Shown one piece after another: positions 18,574 to 28,197 of a DNA stretch of 64,000 nucleotides. Both the position numbers and the translations under genes were made by a program. The notes below the pieces were generated by a model. That model made no database searches. It was not told the DNA's origin and worked only from the letters and a program-made list of their open reading frames with translations. The stretch's first letter is position 1. Every line of letters begins with the position of its first letter. This DNA comes from CBDFLT01 sp965249225 (lineage in GTDB: Bacteria > Chloroflexota > Dehalococcoidia > Lucifugimonadales > G963668185), in the NCBI GenBank assembly GCA_965249225.1, contig CBDFLT010000006.1:124001-188000 (forward strand), read 5' to 3'.

Positions 18574-19685
18574 GTCCCACTCGGGTGGTAGTCGTAGGAG
18601 GTGGCATATTCGGGGTCACGATAGCCGTAAAACTCGCCAGGGAGGGGTACCAGGTGGACCTGTGCGAGCGCAACGGCGATATTCTGATGGGAGCCAGCGG
18701 AATCAATCAGTACCGGCTTCACCGTGGATACCACTACCCTCGGAGCCGTGAGACGGCCCTCGCCGCCAAGAAGTCCGAGGCCAGCTTTTGTAGGGAGTAT
18801 GGAGCGGCGGTCGTGGATAGCCACAGTAGCTACTACGCCATCTCTCGCAGAGATAGCCTGACCTCCCCTGGGGACTACATCGGCTTCTGCGATGAACTGG
18901 AGTTGGAGTACGACTTCGAGTCGCCGGACATCATTCGAAGCGACGCGCTCGACCTTTGCGTCCGTGTGTCCGAGAGGCTGTTCGACCCCGATGCGCTCCG
19001 TGCCTTATGTTGGGTAAACCTGGAAGGTGCAGGGGTCAAGGTGCGCCTGGACACACTGGCGGGACCGGAGACACTCGAAAGCTACGACTTCGCAGTGATC
19101 GCAACCTACGCCGTACTGAACGAGCTCGTGTCCGTAGCACCCGAGGAACGCCGCCGATACCAGTTCGAGGTGGTGGAAAAGCCGGTTGTGAGGCTTCCTC
19201 GCGATTACCAGGGCAAGAGCGTGGTCGTCATGGATGGGCCGTTCATGTGCGTCGACCCGCTGGGTCGCGGCGAGACGTTTGTAATGGGTAACGTGGTGCA
19301 CGCCATCCACCACGCCAACGTCGGTATCTCTCCCGAGGTGCCTGACGAGCTTCGCCCACTTCTTAATCGGGGAATCGTTCAGGACCCGCCCGTGACCCGG
19401 TTCAGGCATTTTCTGGACTCCGCCAATGAGTTTTTCACCGGTATATACCGGGCCGAGCACGTGGGCTCCATGTTCACCATACGGACCGTGTTACCCGAGA
19501 TGGACGACACCGACGCTCGCCCCACCGTAGTCAATCGAGTGGATGACAGGATAATCACGATCTACTCAGGGAAGGTAGGAACCTGCGTGGATGCGGCCGA
19601 CCAAGTCCTGGCCATGCTGCGCGGCGCAGCTTCGATATCGGAAGCTGCGGGCCCTTTGCGTGAGCATCGTGAAATAACGCCATGA
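18570..19685 (+). CDS. FAD-dependent oxidoreductase (DAO family)
   Basis: The FAD-binding dinucleotide fold is VVVGGGIFGVTIAVKLAREG with an acidic strand end (CERN). It is followed by GASGINQYRLHRGYHYPRS, which resembles the flavin-contacting region of DAO-type amine/hydroxyacid oxidases. The C-terminus keeps a typical SGKVGTCVDAADQVLAML ending. Family members inside glycan clusters are commonly annotated only as oxidoreductases; the substrate is not predictable. The stop overlaps the next start (ATGA), so it is co-translated with sugar-modifying and transfer genes. Confidence 0.75.
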   Translation: MSPTRVVVVGGGIFGVTIAVKLAREGYQVDLCERNGDILMGASGINQYRLHRGYHYPRSRETALAAKKSEASFCREYGAAVVDSHSSYYAISRRDSLTSPGDYIGFCDELELEYDFESPDIIRSDALDLCVRVSERLFDPDALRALCWVNLEGAGVKVRLDTLAGPETLESYDFAVIATYAVLNELVSVAPEERRRYQFEVVEKPVVRLPRDYQGKSVVVMDGPFMCVDPLGRGETFVMGNVVHAIHHANVGISPEVPDELRPLLNRGIVQDPPVTRFRHFLDSANEFFTGIYRAEHVGSMFTIRTVLPEMDDTDARPTVVNRVDDRIITIYSGKVGTCVDAADQVLAMLRGAASISEAAGPLREHREITP

Positions 19686-20845
19686 AAGTCCTGATCGTCA
19701 CAGGCATCTTTCCGCCGGACATCGGCGGTCCCGCCACCTATGTGCCGAGGATCGCCACCGCGCTCTCAGACAGGGGGCATCAAATTGCGGTGGTAACCCT
19801 GAGCGACCGTGTGGACCATGACGATGGTCAATACCCCTTCCGGGTGACACGAATTCCTCGGCGACAGTTCAGACCGTTGCGATGGCTGCGGACCGTCATC
19901 CAGATCGTAAGGCTGGGGCGGAGAGTGGACGTGGTCTTTGTCAACGGACTTGCCAAAGAGGCGGCGTTGGCCAAGCTGATCCTACGAAAACCCATGGTTC
20001 TCAAAGTCGTTGGGGACCAGGCGTGGGAGATAGCAACTGTGCGGGGGTGGGTAATCGACGGGTTCGAGGATTTCCAGCACCGCCGTCATGGTCTGAGGGT
20101 GGAGGCGCTTAAACTCCTGCGCACTTGGTGGACCCACAGGGCCGATAGGCTTATTGCCAATTCAGAGTATATGGCCTCCTGGGTTGTCCATTGGGGTATA
20201 GCCAGGGAGAAGCTAGTGGTAGTCTACAACTCGGCCGAGTCGGTGGAAGAGGTGGAGCCGGCAATAATACCGCTAAAAACGCCCGTTAATTTAGTAACCG
20301 TCACGCGCCTCGTTCCTTGGAAGCGCACCGAGGGGCTGCTGGAGGCCATCGCCCAAATCGACGGTGTCGGCTTGGTCATTATCGGCGATGGGCCTGAAAG
20401 GGACCATTTACAAGGCTTGGCCGAGAAGCTTGTGGTAGCCGACCGGGTGATATTCGCGGGACAGAACAGCAGGCCGGAGACCCTCGCGCTGATGGCCGCG
20501 TCGGACGTGTTCGTGCTGAATTCCTCGTGGGAGAGTTTCGCCCACGCGGTCTTGGAGGCCATGGCCCTTGGCGTTCCGGTCGTGGCTACCGCGGTAGGTG
20601 GGACCCTCGAAGAAATTGAAGACGGGCGAAACGGACTGCTGGTCGGACCGGATCACCGGTCGCTTGTCGAGGCCATCCGCGCCTGCGTAGACGACCCTGA
20701 GCTGGGGATGCGGTTCGCGGAGGAGGGTAGGGCCATAGTGAGAGAGAAGTTCGGAGTGGAGACTATGGTGCGGCGGACTGAGCGCGTTCTTCTCGAAACC
20801 GTTGACGGACTGGCAGGGGCCGCGGCGTCAGGCGCTACTCGGTGA
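19682..20845 (+). CDS. GT4 glycosyltransferase
   Basis: Begins MKVLIVTGIFPPDIGGPATY, the classic GT4 acceptor-domain loop. TVTRLVPWKRTEGLLEAIAQ opens the donor domain, and VLNSSWESFAHAVLEAMALG holds E-x7-E, followed by VATAVGGTLEEIEDGRNGLL. A full-length enzyme of 387 residues, cytoplasmic or peripheral to the membrane. It overlaps the upstream FAD gene by 4 bp; the downstream methyltransferase begins 7 bp after its stop. Confidence 0.87.
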   Translation: MKVLIVTGIFPPDIGGPATYVPRIATALSDRGHQIAVVTLSDRVDHDDGQYPFRVTRIPRRQFRPLRWLRTVIQIVRLGRRVDVVFVNGLAKEAALAKLILRKPMVLKVVGDQAWEIATVRGWVIDGFEDFQHRRHGLRVEALKLLRTWWTHRADRLIANSEYMASWVVHWGIAREKLVVVYNSAESVEEVEPAIIPLKTPVNLVTVTRLVPWKRTEGLLEAIAQIDGVGLVIIGDGPERDHLQGLAEKLVVADRVIFAGQNSRPETLALMAASDVFVLNSSWESFAHAVLEAMALGVPVVATAVGGTLEEIEDGRNGLLVGPDHRSLVEAIRACVDDPELGMRFAEEGRAIVREKFGVETMVRRTERVLLETVDGLAGAAASGATR

Positions 20846-20852
20846 GATCGGA

Positions 20853-21473
20853 GTGAGCACAGACCCCGGTATACTCCTCGACGAGGTCCCTTCCGGTAAG
20901 GGACGCGCACTGGACCTGGGTGGCGGAGCCGGAATGTTACGCGTTCCGCTCGAGCGGAAGGGGTACCGCTATCACAACCTTGACCAACGTTCCAGCGGAG
21001 ACCATGGGACGATGGTAATTGGAGATGCTCATAGACTCCCGTTCAAGGAGAGGGCATTCGATCTAATCGTCAGCAACGACAGTTTCGAGCATTTCCTTCG
21101 TCCGCAGGAAGCTCTCCTCGAAATTAGAAGGGTTTTGGTGGACAACGGAACCCTCGTGATACAGGTTCCGTTCATGCACCCGTTTCACGGTAACGACACC
21201 TATCGTTTCACGCCTCTCGGGCTCCGTTACCTGCTCGGTGATGTGGCCGGACTGGATATCGTCAGGCTCGAAAGCCCGCTGTGGGTATTCAGCCTGCTGA
21301 CATACCTGTTTATCCCCGTCCTTAAGAAAGTGGGCCTGGGATTCCTGGAGAGGCCGATAAGGGCCGCCAGCAGGGTAGTAGACGGCCAGTTTACACGGAG
21401 GATGTCTGGGCCGAGCAGCTCTGCCGCCGCCTACGTGGTCGTCGCGAGAAAATCCATGGTTACCAGGAGCTAA
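20853..21473 (+). CDS. SAM-dependent methyltransferase
   Basis: Short class I methyltransferase. ALDLGGGAGMLRVPLERKGY is the SAM loop, LPFKERAFDLIVSNDSFEHF plus EIRRVLVDNGTLVIQVPFMH the Methyltransf_11 core. A hydrophobic stretch near residues 145-160 (LWVFSLLTYLFIPVL) could tether it to the membrane. GTG 20853, with GAGATCGGA upstream, avoids a long overlap; TTG 20802 is an in-frame alternative. Confidence 0.78.
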   Translation: MSTDPGILLDEVPSGKGRALDLGGGAGMLRVPLERKGYRYHNLDQRSSGDHGTMVIGDAHRLPFKERAFDLIVSNDSFEHFLRPQEALLEIRRVLVDNGTLVIQVPFMHPFHGNDTYRFTPLGLRYLLGDVAGLDIVRLESPLWVFSLLTYLFIPVLKKVGLGFLERPIRAASRVVDGQFTRRMSGPSSSAAAYVVVARKSMVTRS

Positions 21474-21477
21474 GCCT

Positions 21478-22680
21478 ATGAAGTCTCGCTCGCGGGTGTG
21501 CAACATCGGCGGCACACTGTACACCCAGCCCCTAAACGAGACCCAGGAGAAGAAGTTCCGGGCGCTGGCGACGATATGCGACATGTTCGTCATCGCCTTC
21601 TCGTCGGACAACAGACCGAGGTTCTTCTCCGAGCACGCGGGTTTCTACCTGCTGCCCCGTCTGCCCGTACCGCTGCTGCGGTACGGCATGATGGGCACGG
21701 TAGGGCTGGTGCTCGCCTTGTGGTGCGTTTTACGGCACGACACGAGGGTCATCATGGCCCAGAGCCCCTATGAGGGTTTCATCGGGGCGTGGGCTAAAGT
21801 GTTGGCCCGCGTGTTTGGCAAAAAGGTGGCGCTCATAGTCGAAGGTCATGGAGACTTCGAGGTGGCCATTTTCCTACAACGTCGCATTCCGCTGCCTTGG
21901 CTTTACCGCCTCGTTATGCGCCTCACCGCCGGATTCGCTATCAGAAGGGCGGACCTGCTGCGGTCGGTGTCCAATACCTCGACCGCACAGCTTAAGAGTT
22001 GGGGACCGGATAAACCCATACACCAGTTCCCAGCATGGACGGACATCGAACCTTTTCTCGAAGGCGAGAGCGCACGGGACGATCGCTCCAATCGCATCGT
22101 CTATGCCGGTGCATTAATACCCAGGAAAGGAGTCCACCACCTGATTAACGCCTTCGCTAACGTCGCCCAGGACGTGTCACCGGTGGAACTCCTGCTCATA
22201 GGCCGTGAAGAGAATAAGGTCTACACCGGGGAACTGAGGGCGCAGGTTGGCAGAATGGGGCTCGAAGATCGGGTACGGTTCGTCGGTGAGGTGTCCCAAT
22301 CGAGCCTGGCGGAGCACATGCGTCAGGCAGCCGTTTTCGTCCTGCCGACCTACGCCGAGGGACTTCCCAGGGTTGTCTGGGAGGCGATGGCCGCTGAGCT
22401 TCCGGTGGTGGCTACCTCGGTCAGTGGCATTCCCGAGCTGATCGAGGATGGTGAGACCGGATTTCTCGTCCAGCCCGGCGATGAAGATGCGTTGGCCGAA
22501 AGGCTTCAATGGGTGCTCAAGCATCCTGACGAGGCCAGGGGTGTGGGACGACGTGCCCGCGAGTTTTCGCAACGCTTCTACTCCACGGAAGTCTACTTGG
22601 AGGGCTTTAGTAAGCTCCTCAATGCGGCCCAGTCATCTATCGATGGAGTGAGTGATCACCGTGCGGCTTCTCCTCCTTAA
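21478..22680 (+). CDS. GT4 glycosyltransferase
   Basis: A 400-residue GT-B enzyme. The N-terminal half contains a hydrophobic stretch (MMGTVGLVLALWCVL, about residues 65-80) often seen in GT4 enzymes that sit on the membrane. RIVYAGALIPRKGVHHLINA opens the donor domain. LPTYAEGLPRVVWEAMAAEL has the E-x7-E pair and VATSVSGIPELIEDGETGFL the following loop. It starts 5 bp after the methyltransferase and overlaps the next glycosyltransferase by 29 bp. Confidence 0.86.
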   Translation: MKSRSRVCNIGGTLYTQPLNETQEKKFRALATICDMFVIAFSSDNRPRFFSEHAGFYLLPRLPVPLLRYGMMGTVGLVLALWCVLRHDTRVIMAQSPYEGFIGAWAKVLARVFGKKVALIVEGHGDFEVAIFLQRRIPLPWLYRLVMRLTAGFAIRRADLLRSVSNTSTAQLKSWGPDKPIHQFPAWTDIEPFLEGESARDDRSNRIVYAGALIPRKGVHHLINAFANVAQDVSPVELLLIGREENKVYTGELRAQVGRMGLEDRVRFVGEVSQSSLAEHMRQAAVFVLPTYAEGLPRVVWEAMAAELPVVATSVSGIPELIEDGETGFLVQPGDEDALAERLQWVLKHPDEARGVGRRAREFSQRFYSTEVYLEGFSKLLNAAQSSIDGVSDHRAASPP

Positions 22681-23752
22681 CCTAGCTACCGATGCGGACG
22701 ATCCCGTGTTGGGGTTCACTACACGCTGGATTCAGGAGATTGCGAAGCGTGTGGAGTCCGTCGACGTCGTCACAATGAGAGCGGGGAGAGTCCAGGTTCC
22801 CGAGAACGTCCGGGTTTACTCTCTGGGGAAGGAAATGGGGTACGGCGAGCCCCGTCGTGCCTTCGAGTTGCAGCGGCATCTGCTAGGCATCCTGCGACGG
22901 GTCTCGATCGATGTCTGCTTCTCTCACATGAGCCCTATCTTGACGGTCGCCGCGGCGCCGCTGCTCAAGCTGCGAGGCGTTCCCATCGTCACCTGGTACG
23001 CCCATCGGCAGGTTACGATGAGGCTGAAGCTGGCCCATCGGCTGTCCAACCTGATGGTGTCGATAAACGAGACCTCGTATCGATATCGTCGGGACAAGTT
23101 CCTGCCCCTGGGCCACGGCATCGACGTTGACCTGTTCTCGGCGAACGGAACCGGCTACGAAAGGCCGCCCCTACTCCTATCGGTGGGCAGGTTTTCGCCC
23201 ATCAAAGACCATGTGACTCTCGTCGAAGCGGTCGGCGTCTTGCGGACGAAGGGACACGACCTCCGGTGTGCGTTGGTGGGGGGCGAGGAGGGGTCGGAGC
23301 GGGACTACGGATTACGGGTAAGGAGCAGAGTGACAGACCTCGGACTGAATGATGTTGTACAGTTCGTCGGCCCGATACCACAGGGCGAAGTAGTCCGATG
23401 GTATGAGCGTTGCTTCGTCCATGTGAACCTCTGTCCCACCGGGGCGCTGGACAAGGCTCCGTTGGAGGCGATGGCCTGCGGAAAGGCCAGTCTGGTCTCC
23501 AACGAGGGGTTCAGGGATACCCTTGGGCGGTGGGTGGACCCGTTAATGTTTCGGCACGGCAGCAAGGAGGACCTCGCCGACAAGATAGAAGATTTACTGG
23601 AGCGGGGCGACGAAGACCGAGAGGCGATGGCCGCAGACCTTTCCCTGAGTATCACCGTGCGGCACAGCCTGGACCGGCTCGCCGATCGTCTGGTTGAGGT
23701 ACTGGAGAGTACGGCGGCCGGACGAAAAAGCCATGGCGGTGCTCGTAGATGA
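22652..23752 (+). CDS. GT4-like glycosyltransferase, atypical donor motif
   Basis: VRLLLLNLATDADDPVLGFT replaces the normal GT4 opening, lacking a clear glycine-rich loop. The donor half is recognisable: LLSVGRFSPIKDHVTLVEAV, then VNLCPTGALDKAPLEAMACG, where the first Glu of E-x7-E is missing. A full-length protein of 366 residues. The GTG start lies inside the preceding gene and its stop overlaps the next ATG, so expression is coupled to both. Substrate unknown. Confidence 0.76.
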   Translation: MITVRLLLLNLATDADDPVLGFTTRWIQEIAKRVESVDVVTMRAGRVQVPENVRVYSLGKEMGYGEPRRAFELQRHLLGILRRVSIDVCFSHMSPILTVAAAPLLKLRGVPIVTWYAHRQVTMRLKLAHRLSNLMVSINETSYRYRRDKFLPLGHGIDVDLFSANGTGYERPPLLLSVGRFSPIKDHVTLVEAVGVLRTKGHDLRCALVGGEEGSERDYGLRVRSRVTDLGLNDVVQFVGPIPQGEVVRWYERCFVHVNLCPTGALDKAPLEAMACGKASLVSNEGFRDTLGRWVDPLMFRHGSKEDLADKIEDLLERGDEDREAMAADLSLSITVRHSLDRLADRLVEVLESTAAGRKSHGGARR

Positions 23753-24516
23753 CGCGGACCGAACACTGGAACGCCTACTGGGAAAAGTTTCGGCTGACCA
23801 ACAATCTGGCGGCCACCCGGACGCTCACCGCGGAGATCACGGTGGACCTGATTCAGAGACACCGGCGTGAGAATGCCGGGCAGCGGAGTCTTACTATCTT
23901 GGACCTGGGTTGCGGAGACGGCCACGTCACGAGCATGATCAGGGGCCATCTGCCCGATGTAACCGAGGTCAAAGTGGTAGGACTAGATGGAAGCCGAGGT
24001 GCGTTGCTAGATGGGAGGGCGATATTTGTGGAAGGAGTAGGGGCAAGCCTGGGCGACGCGAGAACCCTACCTTTCAAGGACTCCTCGATCGATGTTGTCG
24101 TCAGCTTCGGCTACGCCTCTGTTGCGTCCTACTTCGACTCAACGATTCAAAATGAGGTCGTACGAGTGCTGAAAGAGGGTGGGTTGCTGATCTCCGATTT
24201 CGAGAACATGCTCAGCCCCTATAACTTCGCCCGTCCGAGGAGAGTTCTCACCCAGTGGAGGCGGTACAACGGCCATGACAAAAGCAAGCCAAGCTACTTC
24301 TTTAGCGTCTTTGGGGTCGCTAATTACTTCGCGGGCTTCGGCCTCAGGCTTCTGAATACCACCTTTACGAACTGCTTCCCGCCGGTGAGATCGCTCCTGC
24401 CGTCCGGGTTACTGATCCGGTTGGACCGTGCCACCCGCAAGATAGGACTGGGGCCGGTGTGCGGAAGGATATTTATCGCCGCTTTTCGAAACGAGCGGCC
24501 AGCGTCACAGGCATGA
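23749..24516 (+). CDS. SAM-dependent methyltransferase
   Basis: A 255-residue class I methyltransferase. ILDLGCGDGHVTSMI is a textbook SAM loop, VVGLDGS the acidic strand, LPFKDSSIDVVVSFGYASV the post-II segment and VVRVLKEGGLLISDFENML the product strand. It starts with the sequence TEHWNAYWEKF, common in methyltransferases of antibiotic and glycan clusters. ATGA overlaps at both ends tie it to the upstream glycosyltransferase and downstream aminotransferase. Confidence 0.82.
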   Translation: MTRTEHWNAYWEKFRLTNNLAATRTLTAEITVDLIQRHRRENAGQRSLTILDLGCGDGHVTSMIRGHLPDVTEVKVVGLDGSRGALLDGRAIFVEGVGASLGDARTLPFKDSSIDVVVSFGYASVASYFDSTIQNEVVRVLKEGGLLISDFENMLSPYNFARPRRVLTQWRRYNGHDKSKPSYFFSVFGVANYFAGFGLRLLNTTFTNCFPPVRSLLPSGLLIRLDRATRKIGLGPVCGRIFIAAFRNERPASQA

Positions 24517-25628
24517 CGATAGCAGCCAGTCCGTTCCTGAAGGCAGATCTCCTGTGGAGTCGAGGACGTTGGGAGCAGGTCAGCCGGTGGTTTCCTGAGG
24601 GCCACCTGATTCTCGTCCCCAGTGGTCGCGAAGCGATCTACCGGACTCTGGGGTCACTCGGTGTGTCCGCGGGAGACGCGGTCCTGCTGCCGTCGTACAT
24701 TTGCAAGTCGGTTCTGGCGCCCGTCGCTAAAACAGGCGCCATTCCCAGATTCTACACCATCAGAGAGGACCTGTCGGTGGACCTGGATCACCTGGAGAGG
24801 CTTACGAATGAGGGCCGTCCAAAGGCGCTGCTTTTGATCCACTATTTCGGCTTTCCCGATCCTCGCCTGGATGAGCTGCTACGCCTCGCACGAGAACGAA
24901 ACATTGCGGTGATCGAGGACTGCGCCCATGCGATGTTCGGACGTTTGGACGGCCGTCCCTTGGGAAGCCTGGGAGACGCGGGCGTGTTCAGCCTCAAGAA
25001 AACGCTTCCCGCTCCGGGAGGAGGAGTATTGAGGCTTCCCATGAGGGCGGACCTTGGTCAGCCTGAAGATGGCCACCGGGTATCTGAGGCGGGTGCGGTA
25101 TTGAAGCTCATGGCCTACGCCCTGGAGGCCAGGCTACCGTTCTCGGTGCGTGGATGGCTGCTGGCGTCGTCGCGGGTACGCCAAGCGGCTTATTCCAACG
25201 ATGAGTCGAGGCCAGTGGCCACCGAGAACAGGATGGGCACGCTGTCGTGGAAGGTGTTGGCCAGCTCGTCGCCCGAGTATATCGTGGCCCGACGGCACGA
25301 GAATTTCACATACGCCTTAGAGAGGCTCAACGGTCTCGATACGGACGAGGTGCGTCCCATATTCTCAGGATTGCCCGACGAGGTGTGCCCTCTGGGCGTA
25401 CCCATTCTGGTGCGTGGGGACCGAGAGTCCTTGCGGCGGTGGCTCTACCGCAGGGGCATGCTTTTGCCGGCAATTTGGGAGGTGCTCCCAGACGAGGTAC
25501 CGCTGGACCAGTTCCCCGATTCGCAGCTATTGATGAACCGCATTCTGATGATCCCGGTCCATCAGGGCCTTGGCACACGCGAGGTCGACCGCATGGTCAC
25601 GGCAATCGGCGAGTGGCTTCGAAGGTGA
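24513..25628 (+). CDS. DegT/DnrJ-type PLP aminotransferase
   Basis: VPSGREAIYRTLGSLGVSAG and VLLPSYICKSVLAPVAKTGA open the PLP fold; VIEDCAHAMFG supplies the Asp and GVFSLKKTLPAPGGGVL the candidate Schiff-base lysine. The family normally aminates nucleotide-linked keto sugars, but this member is closer to the divergent branch with PSYIC, whose substrates are poorly known. ATG 24513 overlaps the previous stop; an in-frame alternative start at 24459 would lie inside the methyltransferase. The stop overlaps the next GTG. Confidence 0.75.
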   Translation: MTIAASPFLKADLLWSRGRWEQVSRWFPEGHLILVPSGREAIYRTLGSLGVSAGDAVLLPSYICKSVLAPVAKTGAIPRFYTIREDLSVDLDHLERLTNEGRPKALLLIHYFGFPDPRLDELLRLARERNIAVIEDCAHAMFGRLDGRPLGSLGDAGVFSLKKTLPAPGGGVLRLPMRADLGQPEDGHRVSEAGAVLKLMAYALEARLPFSVRGWLLASSRVRQAAYSNDESRPVATENRMGTLSWKVLASSSPEYIVARRHENFTYALERLNGLDTDEVRPIFSGLPDEVCPLGVPILVRGDRESLRRWLYRRGMLLPAIWEVLPDEVPLDQFPDSQLLMNRILMIPVHQGLGTREVDRMVTAIGEWLRR

Positions 25629-26755
25629 GCGCCAAAAAGCCTAAGGTACTCCAGCTTATCGCGAATCTCAGCGTCGGCGGGGCCGAGATGCACCTGCTTT
25701 ACTTGGTCCAGGGGCTTCTGGACTCAGGCGAGTTCGACGTTGAGGTGGCCTATCTGAGAGAGAGCCCCGACGAGGCCCGGCCGATGGTCTCAGATTTCCG
25801 TCGGCTGGGCGTGCGCCTGACCGACCTGGAAATGACCTCTCTGGCGGACGGGAGGGCGGCCCTGAAACTTAACGCGCTTCTGGGGCACGTGCGTCCAAGT
25901 TTGGTGCACACTCACCTAGCGCACGCACACCTGCTGGGCATACCGTTGTCTCGGCTCAAAGGTCTGCCCGTCGTCAGCTCCGTACACAACGTGGAACGCC
26001 ACTTCGCCAGCCCCGTGAAGCGGCCCATCTATCGGCTTCTCCTGAGCTCTGCTTCGAGGGTAATCGCCATCTCAGACGCGGTACACCAGGCGCTGGTAGG
26101 CCAGGTCGGAATCCCGGAGGGAAGGGTGCGGCGCGTTTACTATGGGTTCCCGGTAACCGGTGCTCCGACTAACTTCCCCTCGGACCTAAACGGCCATCGT
26201 AAAGAAGGCCATGGGCCGCTAATCGCCACGGTCGGACGCCTGGCGGAGCAGAAGGGACAGCGCTATCTTATCGAGGCCATTGAGCGCGTGCGACAAGAGT
26301 TTCCGTTAGCGACGGCGCTGATTGTGGGACACGATGGCGGGCTGCGGAGCGCCCTAGAAGACATGATTCTCCGGGCTAGACTAGAGGAAAGCGTGATCCT
26401 GACGGGGTTCAGGAACGACGTGGCCGGTATCGTCGGCGGGACCGATCTCTTCGTGTTGCCGTCTTTGTGGGAGGGGTTCGGGCTGGTGCTTCTCGAGGCG
26501 ATGGCCGCGGGATGTCCTGTAGTGGCCAGCAACGTGGCGTCGGTAAAGGAGATCGTGGTCCACGATGAGACCGGCCTGTTGGTGCCGCCGGCCGATAGTG
26601 CCGCTCTTTCCGACGCGATACTCCACCTCCTCAAAGACCCTGAAAAGGCCAAACGAATGGGCGAAGCCGGCAGGGCGCGGGTGTTGAAAGAGTTCACCAT
26701 AGAACGCATGGTTGAACAGACTCAGTCGGTCTATCGGGACGTGGTGCGCGTCTAG
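25625..26755 (+). CDS. GT4 glycosyltransferase
   Basis: KVLQLIANLSVGGAEMHLLY is the characteristic GT4 acceptor-domain opening with the GGAE loop. IATVGRLAEQKGQRYLIEAI starts the donor domain and VLPSLWEGFGLVLLEAMAAG gives a perfect E-x7-E, followed by VASNVASVKEIVVHDETGLL. The frame is open upstream to 25247, but that part overlaps the aminotransferase; GTG 25625 (GTGA overlap) gives the standard N-terminus. About 377 residues. Confidence 0.88.
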   Translation: MSAKKPKVLQLIANLSVGGAEMHLLYLVQGLLDSGEFDVEVAYLRESPDEARPMVSDFRRLGVRLTDLEMTSLADGRAALKLNALLGHVRPSLVHTHLAHAHLLGIPLSRLKGLPVVSSVHNVERHFASPVKRPIYRLLLSSASRVIAISDAVHQALVGQVGIPEGRVRRVYYGFPVTGAPTNFPSDLNGHRKEGHGPLIATVGRLAEQKGQRYLIEAIERVRQEFPLATALIVGHDGGLRSALEDMILRARLEESVILTGFRNDVAGIVGGTDLFVLPSLWEGFGLVLLEAMAAGCPVVASNVASVKEIVVHDETGLLVPPADSAALSDAILHLLKDPEKAKRMGEAGRARVLKEFTIERMVEQTQSVYRDVVRV

Positions 26756-26775
26756 ATGGTATCGGGAACAGCCCT

Positions 26776-28197
26776 TTGAGCGATACGCCAAAAGAAACCA
26801 GGGAAACCGGAACGAAGCTCGCGAACTCAGCTTCGGCGAGCGAATTTCAAATAGAGGTGGTCGATTCATGGGACCGGTGCCACCGGCAGATCTGTGAAGT
26901 ACTTGACATGGCCGGTGAGACCAATCCCTTCCTGAGTATCGAGTGGCTCGAGACCTGGTGGAAGCACTGGGGAACGGGCAAACGGCTGCAAGTTCACCTC
27001 TTTCTGAAGGGCGGGGCTCCCGTTGGATTCGCGCCCCTCTACTGCACAGAAGTCCTCGGGATACGCGAGTACTTCTTCGTCGGACATCGAAAGTCCAACT
27101 ACCTGGGAGTCGTGTGCCCTTCTGGAGAAGTGGAAGGCATCACGAAGATGCTGCTGAACTCTGTGGAGGCATCCGGCAGACCCGCCTTGATGCACTTCAT
27201 GGACCTCAACTCGACCTCTCCCACGTTCAGTGCTATGAGAGCCTTGAAGGAGGCCGATGCGCCGAATGTGACCCTTTTTCCGCTATACCCCTGTCCATAC
27301 GCTCGTCTTTCAGGTGATTGGGAGGATTTTTTCAAGCAAATCATGGGTCGGAAGCACAGAACCCAGATCAAGGCCGCCGAGCGGCGCCTCGCATCGTTGG
27401 GAGATCTGAGCTTCAGTATGTCGGGCGACCCCCGTGAAATCGAGTCGATGCTGCCGGCGCTGCAGGCGCTTCACCGGGCCAGGTTCGAACGCAACTACAA
27501 TCCGTCTCTCGAAGGTCGACACGGCGCCTTCATGAAGGACGTCGTTCCCCTTATGGCCGGAGACAAGCTGCTGCTGGCCTCTCTCACGCTGGACGGCGAG
27601 CCCGTCGCGTTCCTGCTCGGCCTTGGGATGAGTGATACTTTCGTCGACTATATACCGGCGTTCGACCCCGCCCTGGAGAGGTTTTCACCCGGGCACGTGT
27701 TAATCATGAAGGTGGCCCAATGGCTGATTTCGCACGGCTACCGCGTCCTCGACTTCTCGAAAGGAGACGAGGTCTACAAGCGCAAGTGGTCCAATGGTGA
27801 GAGCCAAAACTATCTTGCGCTGGCGGTCCTGAACCCGAACCCGGCGCTGAAAGCCTACGCAGCTTTTAGAAGGCTCTCGGTGAGGATTCGGATATGGTTG
27901 AGAGAAGAGGGACATAACCGCACCGTCAAACGCTTGATGGCCAGACTAAGAAGGAGACCTAGTCGGCGTGGCGGCCGCCGAAGCGTTGAGGTCCGTTCGT
28001 TCGATTCGCCCCCGGGCCTTGCGGGCGAGCCGTTCAAGTACGGCCGCATCAGTAAGCTGCCGCTGGAAGCTCGGAAGGCGTTGGCCGACTTCAGCTACGT
28101 GCATCACGACGGACAGCCGATGCTCGCTGAACCGGCCGACGGTTGTGTGTCCCTTTACGACGAGCGCTCGGGTGAGAGGATAGAGGTCTCTTGGTAG
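26776..28197 (+). CDS. GNAT-family acyltransferase, BioF2/CelD-like
   Basis: Two GNAT-like halves: NPFLSIEWLETWWKHWGTGK near residue 50, and a C-terminal block FVDYIPAFDPALERFSPGHV with VLDFSKGDEVYKRKWSN, typical of the CelD/BcsL (Acetyltransf_6) group that acylates exopolysaccharide sugars. KHRTQIKAAERRL is the conserved basic helix between them. The last ~90 residues, after RRRPSRRGGRRS, are extra to the family and unassigned. A polysaccharide deacetylase gene overlaps the 3' end, suggesting paired de-N-acetylation and acylation. TTG start 20 bp after the previous gene. Confidence 0.7.
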   Translation: MSDTPKETRETGTKLANSASASEFQIEVVDSWDRCHRQICEVLDMAGETNPFLSIEWLETWWKHWGTGKRLQVHLFLKGGAPVGFAPLYCTEVLGIREYFFVGHRKSNYLGVVCPSGEVEGITKMLLNSVEASGRPALMHFMDLNSTSPTFSAMRALKEADAPNVTLFPLYPCPYARLSGDWEDFFKQIMGRKHRTQIKAAERRLASLGDLSFSMSGDPREIESMLPALQALHRARFERNYNPSLEGRHGAFMKDVVPLMAGDKLLLASLTLDGEPVAFLLGLGMSDTFVDYIPAFDPALERFSPGHVLIMKVAQWLISHGYRVLDFSKGDEVYKRKWSNGESQNYLALAVLNPNPALKAYAAFRRLSVRIRIWLREEGHNRTVKRLMARLRRRPSRRGGRRSVEVRSFDSPPGLAGEPFKYGRISKLPLEARKALADFSYVHHDGQPMLAEPADGCVSLYDERSGERIEVSW